Source: JALORV01 sp963775635
Lineage (GTDB): Bacteria > Pseudomonadota > Gammaproteobacteria > Burkholderiales > Burkholderiaceae_F
Assembly (NCBI GenBank): GCA_963775635.1
Contig: CAVZJO010000001.1
Location: 1 to 64,000 of the forward strand
Reading direction: 5' to 3'
Length of the DNA: 64,000 nt
A program made the position numbers and the translations under genes. The notes under the pieces were generated by a model that had not been told where the DNA came from, searched no databases, and saw nothing but the letters and a program-made list of their open reading frames with translations. Below, piece by piece: positions 19,000 through 28,004 of the stretch (its first letter is position 1; each line of letters begins with the position of its first letter).

Positions 19000-19815
19000 C
19001 TAGGTCCCGTAACGCACCGGCGAATTGAATTGCTTGAACGCCGCGAGCGCGCTGAAGCCCGCTAGCATCGCGGTCCTCGGATTGTCAGGCGACGGCACGT
19101 TCTCGAAGCGCAGATCGATCGAGCCGGACGCACCGCGAATGCGGACGAAATGGGTGTTGAACTTGAGCGCCGGGTCGGCCACGACCGTAAGGCGCGTGCG
19201 ATCGAATCCGATTCCCGCCAGCGAGAGCGCCGCGGCGATGTTCACGTTGGCGGGAAAGTGCGGCACGCCCTCGCGCGCAGTCCCGTTGAACAACGTTACC
19301 GCTCCATCGAGGCGATCCAGGTCGATGCCCAGGCTTTCGACGTAAGGAATGCCCTTCCACCCAGCCGGCGGCTTGCTCACAACAATGGTCACGTCGTCGA
19401 CGCCGGCAGCGCACGCCGCCTTCAGCACGTCCAATCCACCGATGCCGCCTGAGGGTACGTAGAGCAGCGCGCGATGCCGCGCGGATGCGCGCTCCAGCCG
19501 CTCGCGCAGTTGATCATCGACGAGCGCACCCGCCGAGAGCACGATCACCGCGATGCCGCTCGAAAGTAGCTCTTCGACATGCTCGCGAACGGCGGCGTGC
19601 GACGCGGCCTCGATCACGATTTCCGGCCGTAACGCGACGAGCTTGTCGCGCCCGGTCACGAAGGCGATCCCGAATTCCTGCGCAAGAGCTTTTCCGCGCG
19701 ACAGGTCGCTGCGGCCCATCACGGCGACTATTTCGGCGTCGCGTATCGCGCCGCGCCGTGATTGCTCGAGAAAGAGGCGCGCGATAACGCCGCCACCGAT
19801 CAGTCCAACACGCAT
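19000..19815 (-). CDS. Aspartate dehydrogenase family protein (NadX-like)
   Basis: This 271-residue NAD(P)-dependent enzyme has an N-terminal Rossmann fold (VGLIGGGVIARLFLEQS), then EAASHAAVREHVEELL, the loop VPSGGIGGLDVLKAA and the C-terminal HFPANVNIAAALSLAGIG. These match L-aspartate dehydrogenases, which interconvert aspartate with iminoaspartate/oxaloacetate and can feed NAD synthesis. It is divergent from the TctC-type binding-protein gene, with about 120 bases between the starts. Its link to the nearby transporters may be catabolic: dehydrogenases of this family often sit with TctC-type genes in betaproteobacteria. No nad genes are nearby. Confidence 0.85.
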   Translation of the reverse strand: MRVGLIGGGVIARLFLEQSRRGAIRDAEIVAVMGRSDLSRGKALAQEFGIAFVTGRDKLVALRPEIVIEAASHAAVREHVEELLSSGIAVIVLSAGALVDDQLRERLERASARHRALLYVPSGGIGGLDVLKAACAAGVDDVTIVVSKPPAGWKGIPYVESLGIDLDRLDGAVTLFNGTAREGVPHFPANVNIAAALSLAGIGFDRTRLTVVADPALKFNTHFVRIRGASGSIDLRFENVPSPDNPRTAMLAGFSALAAFKQFNSPVRYGT

Positions 19816-19934
19816 GAGTTACGGAAGAGTCGTGGATCGAACCAAGCGCCTATGCTCGCCTATGCTCATTGTGAGCGGCGGCGGCCCAGTCTAGTATGTC
19901 CTGCCTCCTCACGGCATGTTGCAGGAGTGAATCC

Positions 19935-20879
19935 ATGAATCGTTTTCGCGCAGCTCTGGCAGTTGCGGCTCTGCTCTCCGCCTCGTGGGCGTTCGCTGCC
20001 TACCCCGATCGGCCCGTGAAGCTGATCGTTCCCTGGGCGGCCGGCGGCGATACGGACAGCATCTACCGCGCGTTCCAGCCTCATCTTCAGAAACATCTCG
20101 GAGACACGCTCGTCATCGCGAATGTTGGCGGCGCCTCAGGCACCAAGGGTGCGAAGGAAGCCAAGGACTCGCCGCCTGACGGCTACACCATATTCGCCGT
20201 GCACGACTCGATCCACTCGACCTTCCACACCGGTGTGGCCGACGTGAACTCGACAGACTTTCAGCCGATCTGCCTGGTCGCCTCGACGCCGTCGATCATC
20301 ACCGCGAGTCCGAAGACGCCGTGGCCTGACATGAAGTCGATGATCGCAGACGCCAAGGCGCGCCCCGGTGAGATCTCAGTTGGCGCCACACTCGGTTCGA
20401 CCAGTCACTTCTTTCCGGCCATGGTGGAAAAGGCCGCAGGCATCAAGTTCAAATACGTTTCCTACGAAGGCACGGCGCCACGCATGAACGCGCTGCTCGG
20501 CGGTCACATCGAGCTCGCGGAATCCAACCTCACGCAGAAGGGCAAGGTCGATGCGGGGCAGATGAAATTCCTCGCGATCGCAGCCGACAAACGCACAGCC
20601 GAGGCGCCGAACGTGCCGACTTTGAAGGAGATCGGGATCGACGTGACCTACTCCGTGAACCGCGGCCTGCTCGCGATCAAAGGAACGCCGCCCGACGTGA
20701 TGGCGAAGCTCGAAGCGGCGTGTGCAGCGGCGGCGAAGGAACCGGCGTTTGCCGCGGCCATGAGGGATCAGGGGACAGTGGTCAACTATCTGGGTGCGAA
20801 GGACTACACCGAATTCCTGAAGAAAAACGATGTGCTTAACAAAGATCTCGCAAAAGATCTCGGCATGCTGAAGCGCTGA
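19935..20879 (+). CDS. Bug/TctC-type periplasmic binding protein
   Basis: This is a 314-residue exported binding protein with a signal peptide ending about SASWAFAAY. The mature part starts PDRPVKLIVPWAAGGDTDS and includes VIANVGGASGTKGAKEAK, the two regions that hold the ligand carboxylate in Bug proteins, and PDGYTIFAVHDS. It captures a carboxylic acid for the TctB/TctA membrane pair encoded directly downstream. The start is the ATG at 19935 with AGGAG seven bases upstream. Unlike most Bug genes, which are orphans, this one sits in a complete TctC-B-A operon. Confidence 0.9.
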   Translation: MNRFRAALAVAALLSASWAFAAYPDRPVKLIVPWAAGGDTDSIYRAFQPHLQKHLGDTLVIANVGGASGTKGAKEAKDSPPDGYTIFAVHDSIHSTFHTGVADVNSTDFQPICLVASTPSIITASPKTPWPDMKSMIADAKARPGEISVGATLGSTSHFFPAMVEKAAGIKFKYVSYEGTAPRMNALLGGHIELAESNLTQKGKVDAGQMKFLAIAADKRTAEAPNVPTLKEIGIDVTYSVNRGLLAIKGTPPDVMAKLEAACAAAAKEPAFAAAMRDQGTVVNYLGAKDYTEFLKKNDVLNKDLAKDLGMLKR

Positions 20880-20902
20880 ACCACCAAGAACGCGCTCGCG
20901 AC

Positions 20903-21385
20903 GTGGGCCGCGACGCAGTTACCGGGCTCGTCGTCCTTGCGACGAGCCTGTTTCTTTTCTGGGCCACGCTCGGACTCCATCGCCATCCGCTGGTCCCGGT
21001 AGGCCCCGAGTTCTATCCGCGGCTCGTACTCGGCACGACCGCCTTCCTCGCGCTGCTGCTCGTGGTGTCCGATGTGATCGCGCATCGGCGCGCGCGCATG
21101 ACAACCGCGACGGCTGTGTCCACGACCAAGCCCAATTACGCACTGGTCGTCATCGCCTTCGCGATCTTCGCGATCTACGTGATCGCGCTGCCCTACTTTG
21201 GATTTCGCCTTGCGACTTTCGCGTTCCTGATCGCGATGCCGCTCGCGTTCGAGCCGCCGCGCGGCGCACGCAGACGCTGGATAGTCGTGTTCATCGTCGC
21301 GCTCGTGGCCACGGTCCTTACGTACCTCATCTTCAACAACTACCTGCACGTCCTATTGCCGCGCGGGCGTTGGACCGGGTTCTAG
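20903..21385 (+). CDS. TctB-type small permease subunit
   Basis: This 160-residue membrane protein has four hydrophobic segments (near residues 7-25, 42-60, 80-105 and 125-148). It also has the PVGPEFYPRLV stretch typical of TctB. It is the small membrane subunit of a tripartite tricarboxylate transporter. The start is the GTG at 20903, 23 bases after the TctC stop. The TctA gene begins immediately after its stop codon, so the two membrane subunits are made together. Confidence 0.85.
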   Translation: MGRDAVTGLVVLATSLFLFWATLGLHRHPLVPVGPEFYPRLVLGTTAFLALLLVVSDVIAHRRARMTTATAVSTTKPNYALVVIAFAIFAIYVIALPYFGFRLATFAFLIAMPLAFEPPRGARRRWIVVFIVALVATVLTYLIFNNYLHVLLPRGRWTGF

Positions 21386-22915
21386 ATGTACGAGCTGCTC
21401 GGCGCAGGCATCGCCAACATCATTCAGCTGAAATACGTGATTCCGCTCGTGCTCGGCACGCTGGTGGGGGTGATCGGCGGAGCGCTTCCCGGTGTGACGA
21501 TCACATTGACGATCATCGTTGCGCTTCCTTTCACCTTCGGGCTCGATCCGCTGCAGGGGCTGTCCGCGATGGTCGGCATTTATGTCGGCGGCTCGGCGGG
21601 CGGTTTGATCACGGCGACGCTGCTCGGCATTCCAGGGACACCGTCCTCGCTCGCGACGATGTTCGATGGCTTTCCGATGGCAAAAAAGGGCGAGCCCGGG
21701 CGCGCCATCTGGCTCGGCATCTGGGCTTCGTTCTACGGCGGATTGCTGGGCGGGCTCTTTCTGATCGCGGCCACCGGCCCACTGGCCGCGTTCGCGCTGC
21801 AGTTCGGCCCGTGGGAGTACTTCTCGCTGTTCGTGCTGGCGCTGTCGATGGTGGCGGGCCTAGTCGAGTCGTCGCTGCTGAAAGGCCTGATCGCCGGCAT
21901 GCTGGGCCTCGTGGTCACCGTGCTCGGCAACGATCCGATGATGGGTGTGCCACGGCTTACCTTCGGCATTCCATTCCTCGAGGGCGGCATCGAGTTTCTG
22001 CCGGTACTGATCGGCGTGTTCGCATTTGCGCAGATCATGACCGACGCCGAGAAGATGGGCGGCACCGAGCGCATCGGGCAGGCGGTGAGCGCAGCCGCGG
22101 TGCTTGCCGTGTCGCATGCGAAGGTGACTTGGGAGATCCTGTCGCGTCCGTTCCTGCTGCTGTGGACTTCGCTGATCGGCGTCTGGATCGGCGTGCTGCC
22201 GGCGATTGGCGGCAGCGCAGCGAACATGATGGCCTACGACCAGGCGAAGAAATTCTCAAAGCGGCCCGAGGCCTTCGGCACCGGCGTTCCAGAAGGCATC
22301 ATCGCCTCCGAAGCCTCGAACAACGCCAACGTCGGCGGCTCACTCGTCACGATCATGGCGTTCGGGATTCCCGGCGACGCGGTCACCGCGGTGATGCTGG
22401 GAGCGCTGACGATCCACGGGATCCAGTCCGGCCCGCTGTTTATCTCGCAGCAACCCACCATCGCGTACGGCATCTTCGCGGCATACTTGCTCGCGCACCC
22501 GATCATGGTGGTGATCACCGGCATCTGCGCGCGCTGGGCGCTGAAGGTGGTGACGGTGCCCAAGTCGATGCTTTATCCGATCGTGCTCGTGCTGTGCGTG
22601 GTCGGCGCTTTCGCGCTTAACAACACGATGTCGAATGTTTACGTGCTGCTCGCCTTCGGCGTACTCGGTTATGTGATGGTCAAGGTCGGGCTGCCTCTAG
22701 CGCCTTTCATCCTCGGCGTGATCCTGGGCGACCAGATCGAGATCAACCTGATCCGCGCGATCATGACTGATCCGGATCCTTGGCTTTTTGTGACGCGCCC
22801 GATTTCGGGACTGTTGCTCGCCGCCGCGGTGGTGTCGATCGTGCTCGCGTTGTGGCAGCACCATCACGCCGAAGCAAAGAGGCGCCTGCGGGAGCAGGAA
22901 GCGGCGGATTTCTAG
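21386..22915 (+). CDS. TctA-type large permease subunit
   Basis: This 509-residue membrane protein has about eleven or twelve hydrophobic segments. Conserved TctA stretches include GALPGVTITLTIIVALPFTF, GIPGTPSSLATMFDGFPMA and GGSAANMMAYDQAKKFSK, followed by PEGIIASEASNNANVGGSLV and MAFGIPGDAVTAVMLG. The duplicated Gly-Ile-Pro-Gly motifs are the usual signature of the channel subunit. The protein uses the ion gradient to import a carboxylate presented by the TctC-like protein. The ATG directly follows the TctB stop codon. Confidence 0.92.
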   Translation: MYELLGAGIANIIQLKYVIPLVLGTLVGVIGGALPGVTITLTIIVALPFTFGLDPLQGLSAMVGIYVGGSAGGLITATLLGIPGTPSSLATMFDGFPMAKKGEPGRAIWLGIWASFYGGLLGGLFLIAATGPLAAFALQFGPWEYFSLFVLALSMVAGLVESSLLKGLIAGMLGLVVTVLGNDPMMGVPRLTFGIPFLEGGIEFLPVLIGVFAFAQIMTDAEKMGGTERIGQAVSAAAVLAVSHAKVTWEILSRPFLLLWTSLIGVWIGVLPAIGGSAANMMAYDQAKKFSKRPEAFGTGVPEGIIASEASNNANVGGSLVTIMAFGIPGDAVTAVMLGALTIHGIQSGPLFISQQPTIAYGIFAAYLLAHPIMVVITGICARWALKVVTVPKSMLYPIVLVLCVVGAFALNNTMSNVYVLLAFGVLGYVMVKVGLPLAPFILGVILGDQIEINLIRAIMTDPDPWLFVTRPISGLLLAAAVVSIVLALWQHHHAEAKRRLREQEAADF

Positions 22916-23069
22916 GCGAAGGAACCCAGAGAGAGTAGGTGAACTGCCAGATCGGCGGCTTACTGAAAGGTCACGGGTCTAATGCCGCAGAGGCGGGTGC
23001 AACCCCGGCAGAGGTGGCTCCGGCGTGGCTGCTCGCGCAGGGCGATCGCATCCGCAAGCGACATTCCTG

Positions 23070-23171
23070 ATGTGCTATGAAATGAACGGCGTAGCGCTGC
23101 CGCAACCACACGGCGCTCCTGTGCGATTGATCGCGCCCGGTTGCTATGGCATAGATCGGGCGCGGTATATC
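23070..23171 (+). pseudogene. Remnant of a molybdopterin sulfite-oxidase-type enzyme
   Basis: A 34-codon stretch reads MCYEMNGVALPQPHGAPVRL and continues to a Pro-Gly-Cys-Tyr-Gly pattern. This resembles a conserved segment of sulfite-oxidase-family molybdenum enzymes (YEMNG...L...HG.PVRL..PG.YG). Nothing recognisable of that family lies before or after it, so it is best read as a decayed gene fragment between TctA and the racemase-family gene. The frame stays open to 23219. The match is from memory of the family, not a search. Confidence 0.5.
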
Positions 23172-23215
23172 GTCGCAACGTCTGCGTGTTGCTTGTTTGA
23201 ACAGGGAGTTCGCAA

Positions 23216-24355
23216 GTGAGCAGGATCAGCGAAGTGTCGGTGTGCGTGGCGCGCGTTCCACTCGACGTGGTCACCTCCTTTGCCACCCGCACCGTGGTCG
23301 CCCGCGACTACTGCCTGGTCAGGGTCCGGTCGGACGCCGGCCCGGCCGGCATCGGGTTCTGCTACGTCGGCAGCGCGGGCGGCCGCATTGCACAATCGGT
23401 CGTCGCCGAACTGCTGGCGCCGAAGCTGATCGGCCAGGAGTCGCTGCGCGTCGAGGGCCTCTGGCAGGAGTTGTATGCGGAGTCGCTGCTGCACAGCCGC
23501 GCGGGCACCGGCATGCGGGCCCTGAGCATCGTGGACACGGCACTGTGGGACCTGAATGCGCGCACGGCGGGCCTGCCGCTTTATGCATACCTCGGCGCCG
23601 TGGTGACCGACAAGGTGCCCGCTTATGCGAGCGGCGGCTATTACCTGGACGGCAAGACCCCGGCCATGCTCGGCGACGAACTTGCCGCGTATGTCGCGGC
23701 CGGGTTCCGGGCCGTGAAGATCAAGGTCGGTCGCCTGTCGCCGGCGGAGGAAGAAGAGCGCATGGCGGCGGCGCGCGACGCTGTCGGGCCGGATGTGCTG
23801 CTGATGCTCGACGCCAACAATGCCTGGCGCGATCTGCCCACCGCGATGGCGTACATGGACCGGTACGAGCGCTACGATCCCTACTGGATCGAAGAGCCGT
23901 TCAGCCCGGATGAGGTCGACCTGCATGCGCGGCTCGCGCGCTCGATCGCGACGACCGTGGCCACCGGCGAAATCGGCTATGGACGCTGGTATTTCAAGGA
24001 GCTGCTCGACAAAGGCGGCGCCGAGATTCTGCAGACCGATGCGGCCGTCTGCGGCGGCATTTCGGAATGGCGGCGCATTGCGGCGACCGCGTCGAGCTAC
24101 GGTGTGACGGTGAGCCCGCACTGGTTCCACGACTTGCATGTGCACCTTGTCGCGGCGACACCGAACGCCCGCTTCGTGGAGTTTTTCCCCAACGACCAGG
24201 TGCTCAATTTCCGCCGGCTGATCGACACGCAGCTCGAGCACCGTGATGGCTCGCTGCTGCTGCCGACCGGCCCCGGCCTCGGGTACGACTTCGACGAAAA
24301 AGCGGTGAAGCGCTATGCGCTGAATCCGCAGGAACCGTGGATCACGATTCGGTAG
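23216..24355 (+). CDS. Mandelate racemase/muconate lactonizing (enolase superfamily) enzyme
   Basis: This is a 379-residue enolase-superfamily enzyme, which would abstract the alpha-proton of a carboxylate. The visible active-site pattern fits the mandelate-racemase subgroup: KIKVG (Lys-x-Lys base), metal ligands in LMLDANNAW, WIEEPF and ATGEIGY, a following aspartate in QTDAAVCGG, and a histidine in SPHWFHDLH. Such enzymes are often sugar-acid dehydratases or racemases. The start is the GTG at 23216 with AGGGAG seven bases upstream. It lies between a TctCBA operon and a TAXI-TRAP system; either may import its substrate. Confidence 0.88.
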   Translation: MSRISEVSVCVARVPLDVVTSFATRTVVARDYCLVRVRSDAGPAGIGFCYVGSAGGRIAQSVVAELLAPKLIGQESLRVEGLWQELYAESLLHSRAGTGMRALSIVDTALWDLNARTAGLPLYAYLGAVVTDKVPAYASGGYYLDGKTPAMLGDELAAYVAAGFRAVKIKVGRLSPAEEEERMAAARDAVGPDVLLMLDANNAWRDLPTAMAYMDRYERYDPYWIEEPFSPDEVDLHARLARSIATTVATGEIGYGRWYFKELLDKGGAEILQTDAAVCGGISEWRRIAATASSYGVTVSPHWFHDLHVHLVAATPNARFVEFFPNDQVLNFRRLIDTQLEHRDGSLLLPTGPGLGYDFDEKAVKRYALNPQEPWITIR

Positions 24356-24421
24356 ATTTTGTTTTACAGTCTTTTCCGACAACACCAGCAGTGCGATAAG
24401 ACAACATTCAAGGAGACGAAC

Positions 24422-25384
24422 ATGCGAAGGATCCTGATCGGCATAACTCTCGTTGCGGGCGCGCTCTGCGCGCTGTCCGTGACCGCGCAGACCAAGAACA
24501 TCTTCGTGGCCACCGGCCCGACCACGGGCGTGTACTACCCCATCGGCGGCGCGATCGCGGACGTCCTGACCAAGAACATTCCGAACCTTAACGCTACCGC
24601 CGGCTCGACGGACGGCTCGATGGCGAACCTGCTGCTGATCCAGCAGCGCCGCGCCGACGTTGCACTGTCGATGGCGGACGCCGGCTGGGACGCATTCAAG
24701 GGCCAGGGCAAGTTCCAGGATCGGAAAGTCGACGTGCGCGCGCTGATGGTGCTTTACCCGAACCGGATGCACGTGGTGACTGTCGAGGGCACCGGCATCA
24801 ACAAGATCGCCGACCTGAAAGGCAAACGCGTGTCGACCGGAGCGCCCAACAGCGCGACGCAGATCATGGCGTACCGCGTGCTGGAGGCGGCCGGCATCGA
24901 TCCCGAGAAGGACATCATTCGCGAGCGGCTGGATCCGGGCAAATCCGCCGAGGCGATCAAGGACAAGAAGCTCGATGCCTTCTTCTGGGTGGGTGGACTG
25001 CCGACCTCGTCGGTGACAGACCTTGGCGCCACGCCCGGGATCAAGCTGAAGCTGGTTGATCACAGCGAGGTGCTCGACCCGATGGTCAAGAAGTACGGCC
25101 CGCTGTACGTCAAAGACACGATCCCGGCGAAGACCTACCCCGGACAGGAAACGGCCACCCAGATCGTCACCGTCTGGAACGTGCTGGTGGCCGACTCCAA
25201 CCTGAGCGACCAGCTCGCCTACGACATCGTCAAGACGCTGTTCGATCGCAAGGAAGACGTCATCCGCGTGCACGCCGAGGCGAAGAACTTTGACCTCAAG
25301 TACCAGAGCGATGGCGCGGCTGTCATCCCCTACCATCCCGGCGCGAAGAAATACTTCGCGGAGAAGGGCGTCAAGCTGAACTGA
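24422..25384 (+). CDS. TAXI-family TRAP transporter binding protein
   Basis: This 320-residue exported protein has a signal peptide ending about ALSVTAQ. The mature part has FVATGPTTGVYYPIGGAIAD, then TAGSTDGSMANLLLIQQRRADVA and KGKRVSTGAPNSATQIMAYR. This is the pattern of TAXI solute receptors that serve a fused TRAP permease. The ATG at 24422 has AAGGAGA about six bases upstream. It follows the racemase-family gene by about 65 bases and precedes its permease gene by about 65 bases, with a strong hairpin between. Characterised TAXI ligands include glutamate and 2-oxoglutarate-type acids, but the ligand here is unknown. Confidence 0.9.
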   Translation: MRRILIGITLVAGALCALSVTAQTKNIFVATGPTTGVYYPIGGAIADVLTKNIPNLNATAGSTDGSMANLLLIQQRRADVALSMADAGWDAFKGQGKFQDRKVDVRALMVLYPNRMHVVTVEGTGINKIADLKGKRVSTGAPNSATQIMAYRVLEAAGIDPEKDIIRERLDPGKSAEAIKDKKLDAFFWVGGLPTSSVTDLGATPGIKLKLVDHSEVLDPMVKKYGPLYVKDTIPAKTYPGQETATQIVTVWNVLVADSNLSDQLAYDIVKTLFDRKEDVIRVHAEAKNFDLKYQSDGAAVIPYHPGAKKYFAEKGVKLN

Positions 25385-25417
25385 ACCTGGGTCTCCGACC
25401 AACAACTAGAACAAGGA

Positions 25418-25442
25418 GAGCGCGGCCGCTGAGGCCGCGCTC
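25418..25442 (+). promoter_or_regulatory. Perfect 10-bp hairpin between TRAP receptor and permease genes
   Basis: GAGCGCGGCC (25418-25427) and GGCCGCGCTC (25433-25442) are exact reverse complements around a five-base loop. The stem is very GC-rich and lacks a T-tract, so it is not a standard terminator. It overlaps the AAGGAG ahead of it and ends eight bases before the permease ATG. It could protect the receptor mRNA from 3' decay, lower permease translation, or both, making receptor exceed permease. Confidence 0.7.
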
Positions 25443-25450
25443 GGGCGAGC

Positions 25451-27562
25451 ATGGGGGATACCGTCCGGCCGCCGCACGTGGACACCGCGTTCGTCCCTGC
25501 GGAGGCGTTGAAGAAGGCCGAAGCCTACGTCGAGCAGGAGGAAGGGACTCTCAACCGGCTGGGCGGGGCATTGGGAACGTTCGTCACCGCGGTTGCGGTG
25601 GTGATGTCGTTGTTCCACCTGTATGCGGCCTACGGGATCATGCCGACGCACGTCCTGCGTGCCGTCCATGTCGCGTTCGTGCTTTTCCTCTGCTTCTTGC
25701 TGTATCCCCTCGCGCAGCGCTTTCGTGATCGGGTCGGCTGGTGGGACTGGGTCGCCGCACTGGTGTCTCTCGTCGCCATCGGACACATGCTCGCGGGCGG
25801 CGACGCTTTCCTCGAACGCGCAATCGACCCCAATGTCTGGGACAAGATCCTCGGCATCGCTCTGATCCTGCTGGTGCTGGAAGCGGCGCGCCGCACCGCG
25901 GGCTGGATCATGCCGATGATCTGCGTCGCGTTCCTCGTGTATGCGATGGTCGGCCAGTGGCTGCCGCCACCGTGGACGCATTACGGCATGGACGTGAGCC
26001 GCATCGTCGGGCACATGTACATGACGCTCGAAGGCATCTTCGGCATCCCGATCGACGTCTCGTCCTCGGTGATCATCCTGTTCACGATCTATGGAGCCGT
26101 GCTGCAGTTTTCCGGCGCGGGCAAGTTCTTCATCGACTTCTCGTTCGCGGCGATGGGCGGCAAGCCGACCGGCGCCGGCCGCACGGTCGTGCTGGCCTCG
26201 TTCCTGCTCGGAGGGCCTTCGGGCAGCGGCGTGGCGACGACCGTGACGCTGGGCACGGTGGCGTATCCGATGCTGATGAAGGCGGGCTACGGCCGCGATG
26301 CGGCCGGCGGGCTGCTCGCTGCCGGCGGGCTCGGCGCGATCCTGTCACCGCCGGTGCTCGGCGCCGCCGCGTTCCTGATCGCGCAGTTCCTGAACATCTC
26401 GTACCTCGACGTCATATTGATGGCGACGGTGCCGACGCTGCTGTACTACTTCGCACTGCTGCTGATGGTGGAAATCGACGCGCGCAAGTTCGGCATGCCG
26501 ACAGTCGTCATCGAGAAGCACGCCACCGTCGCAGCGCTGTCGCGTCAGTACTGGTTCCATTTCCTGTCGCTGATCGCGATCGTCGTGTTCATGGTGGCCG
26601 GGTTCTCGCCGACCACGGCGGTCTTCTGGACGATCCTCGCCGCCGTGGCCTTCAGCTTCCTGCACGTCGACTGCGCACTGGTCCCGTACGACGTCCTGCG
26701 CGGCCGGGCGCCGATCGCTCGCGGGCTGTGGAACTCCGGGCTCGTCAAGGCGCTCCACGGCGGTTCGGTCGGCGTGCTGAGCGTCGCGGCCACCTGCGCG
26801 GCGGCCGGACTGATCGTTGGCGTGGTGACGCTGACCGGACTGGGACTGAAGTTCAGCTCGATCGTCCTGCAGTACGCCGAGGGCGGAAGCCGCGGGATCT
26901 ACGACGGCCTGGTGGCCCTCGGCGCCGCGGCCACACCCGGCCTGCTGCACGACATCAAGCTGCTGCTGACCGCAGTCTTCACGGCGCTGATCGTCTGGAT
27001 CGTCGGCCTTGCGGTGCCGGTGACCGCCAGTTACATCATCTGCGCCGTCATCGCCGCCCCCGCGCTGATCGCACTGGGTGTGGCGAACTTCGCTGCGCAC
27101 ATGTTCATCTTCTACTACGCGGTGCTGTCGGAAGTGTCCCCGCCGACTGCGCTGTCGCCCTTCGCCGCCGCCGCCATTACCGGCGGCGATCCGTACAAAA
27201 CGACCCTGCAGTCGTGGAAGTACACGATGCCGGCCTTCCTGGTTCCGTTCATGTTCGTGCTCGATCCGGCCGGCCTCGGGCTGCTGCTGATGGGCTCGTT
27301 CAAGAAGCTCGGGGATGCAAACTGGTTCGACATCGCGGTCGTCTGCGTCACCGCGATGGTTGGCATTGCCGCGCTCGCGGGGGCGATGCAGAACTGGTTG
27401 TTCAAGCGGACGGCACGGCTGGAGCGCTGGCTACTGATCGCGGCCGGGCTCGCGCTCGTGTATCCGAAGTGGCTGTTCGATTACGTTGGCGTGGCGTTGC
27501 TGGCGGTGGTCGTCGTGTCGCAGATGCTAAGGAAGACGGTCGGGCGGCCACTGGCGGATTGA
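25451..27562 (+). CDS. Fused TRAP transporter permease (DctQM-type)
   Basis: This 703-residue membrane protein has many hydrophobic segments. It combines the small four-helix Q part (about residues 35-180) and the large M part with its two repeat halves, as is usual for TAXI-TRAP systems. M-domain signatures include LLGGPSGSGVATTVTLGTVA, LLAAGGLGAILSPPVLGAAA and SEVSPPTALSPFAAAAI. The ATG at 25451 follows a perfect hairpin and has no clean ribosome site of its own; AAGGAG is 30 bases away on the far side of the hairpin. Cation-coupled uptake of an organic acid is the expected function. Confidence 0.9.
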   Translation: MGDTVRPPHVDTAFVPAEALKKAEAYVEQEEGTLNRLGGALGTFVTAVAVVMSLFHLYAAYGIMPTHVLRAVHVAFVLFLCFLLYPLAQRFRDRVGWWDWVAALVSLVAIGHMLAGGDAFLERAIDPNVWDKILGIALILLVLEAARRTAGWIMPMICVAFLVYAMVGQWLPPPWTHYGMDVSRIVGHMYMTLEGIFGIPIDVSSSVIILFTIYGAVLQFSGAGKFFIDFSFAAMGGKPTGAGRTVVLASFLLGGPSGSGVATTVTLGTVAYPMLMKAGYGRDAAGGLLAAGGLGAILSPPVLGAAAFLIAQFLNISYLDVILMATVPTLLYYFALLLMVEIDARKFGMPTVVIEKHATVAALSRQYWFHFLSLIAIVVFMVAGFSPTTAVFWTILAAVAFSFLHVDCALVPYDVLRGRAPIARGLWNSGLVKALHGGSVGVLSVAATCAAAGLIVGVVTLTGLGLKFSSIVLQYAEGGSRGIYDGLVALGAAATPGLLHDIKLLLTAVFTALIVWIVGLAVPVTASYIICAVIAAPALIALGVANFAAHMFIFYYAVLSEVSPPTALSPFAAAAITGGDPYKTTLQSWKYTMPAFLVPFMFVLDPAGLGLLLMGSFKKLGDANWFDIAVVCVTAMVGIAALAGAMQNWLFKRTARLERWLLIAAGLALVYPKWLFDYVGVALLAVVVVSQMLRKTVGRPLAD

Positions 27563-27728
27563 CGCTGGCGCCGCGATCCACTGCTCGTGTCCATCCCGCG
27601 GATGAGGGGCCAAGAGAGCAGGTAACCCCAAAGAGTTGGCATCGCCAGTGCGCGAGCAGGTCGTTACGCTGAAACAGGTCCGCGCGGTTCGACTGTGGGT
27701 TCCCGGATGAGCGAAATGTGAGGTCATC
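27563..27728. other. Intergenic region after the TRAP permease
   Basis: No gene or clear terminator was seen here. It lies between the TRAP permease stop and a candidate small gene. Confidence 0.4.
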
Positions 27729-28004
27729 ATGGCTGCGACAACTGTTCTTCGCTGGTTTCATCCCAAATCGGACCCGCCGATGGTTCAGACGGTCATCGTG
27801 GAAACCGAGGAGCAGCTCGCGCTCCGCAACCAGCAGAGGCTGGAACAGGCCAAACGGATCCTGGGAGGGCGTTACGTTCTGCACCCGAGCAACAAGGTGA
27901 TTCGACAACGTGAAGAGCGACCGCGCACGCTGGTCGCCCGTGCGCCTCTGCCGGACAAATCGCGCAAATCAACGCAGGTAAATCCGACCGAGCGCCAGGC
28001 CTGA
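27729..28004 (+). CDS. Small basic protein of unknown function
   Basis: This candidate protein of 91 residues starts MAATTVLRWFHPKSDPPMVQ, with GAGGT six bases before the ATG. The middle is charged and probably helical (ETEEQLALRNQQRLEQAKRI). The tail is basic and Pro/Thr-rich. There is no signal peptide, membrane segment or known domain. It lies alone in a 940-base stretch between the TRAP permease and the DUF885 gene. The ribosome site and protein-like composition support it, but I cannot assign a function. Confidence 0.5.
   Translation: MAATTVLRWFHPKSDPPMVQTVIVETEEQLALRNQQRLEQAKRILGGRYVLHPSNKVIRQREERPRTLVARAPLPDKSRKSTQVNPTERQA

Noticed and set aside
21370..22620. A 416-codon plus-strand frame overlapping TctA
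   Set aside because: TctA motifs and membrane segments are all in the other frame; this one is an Arg/Ala-rich shadow.
23144..25405. A 753-codon open frame on the minus strand
   Set aside because: It is antisense to the racemase-family and TAXI genes, is rich in Arg/His/Val/Asp as GC-rich shadows are, and has no domain or ribosome site.
25741..27672. A 643-codon plus-strand frame overlapping the TRAP permease
   Set aside because: It is out of frame with a clear permease and rich in Arg; no family features.
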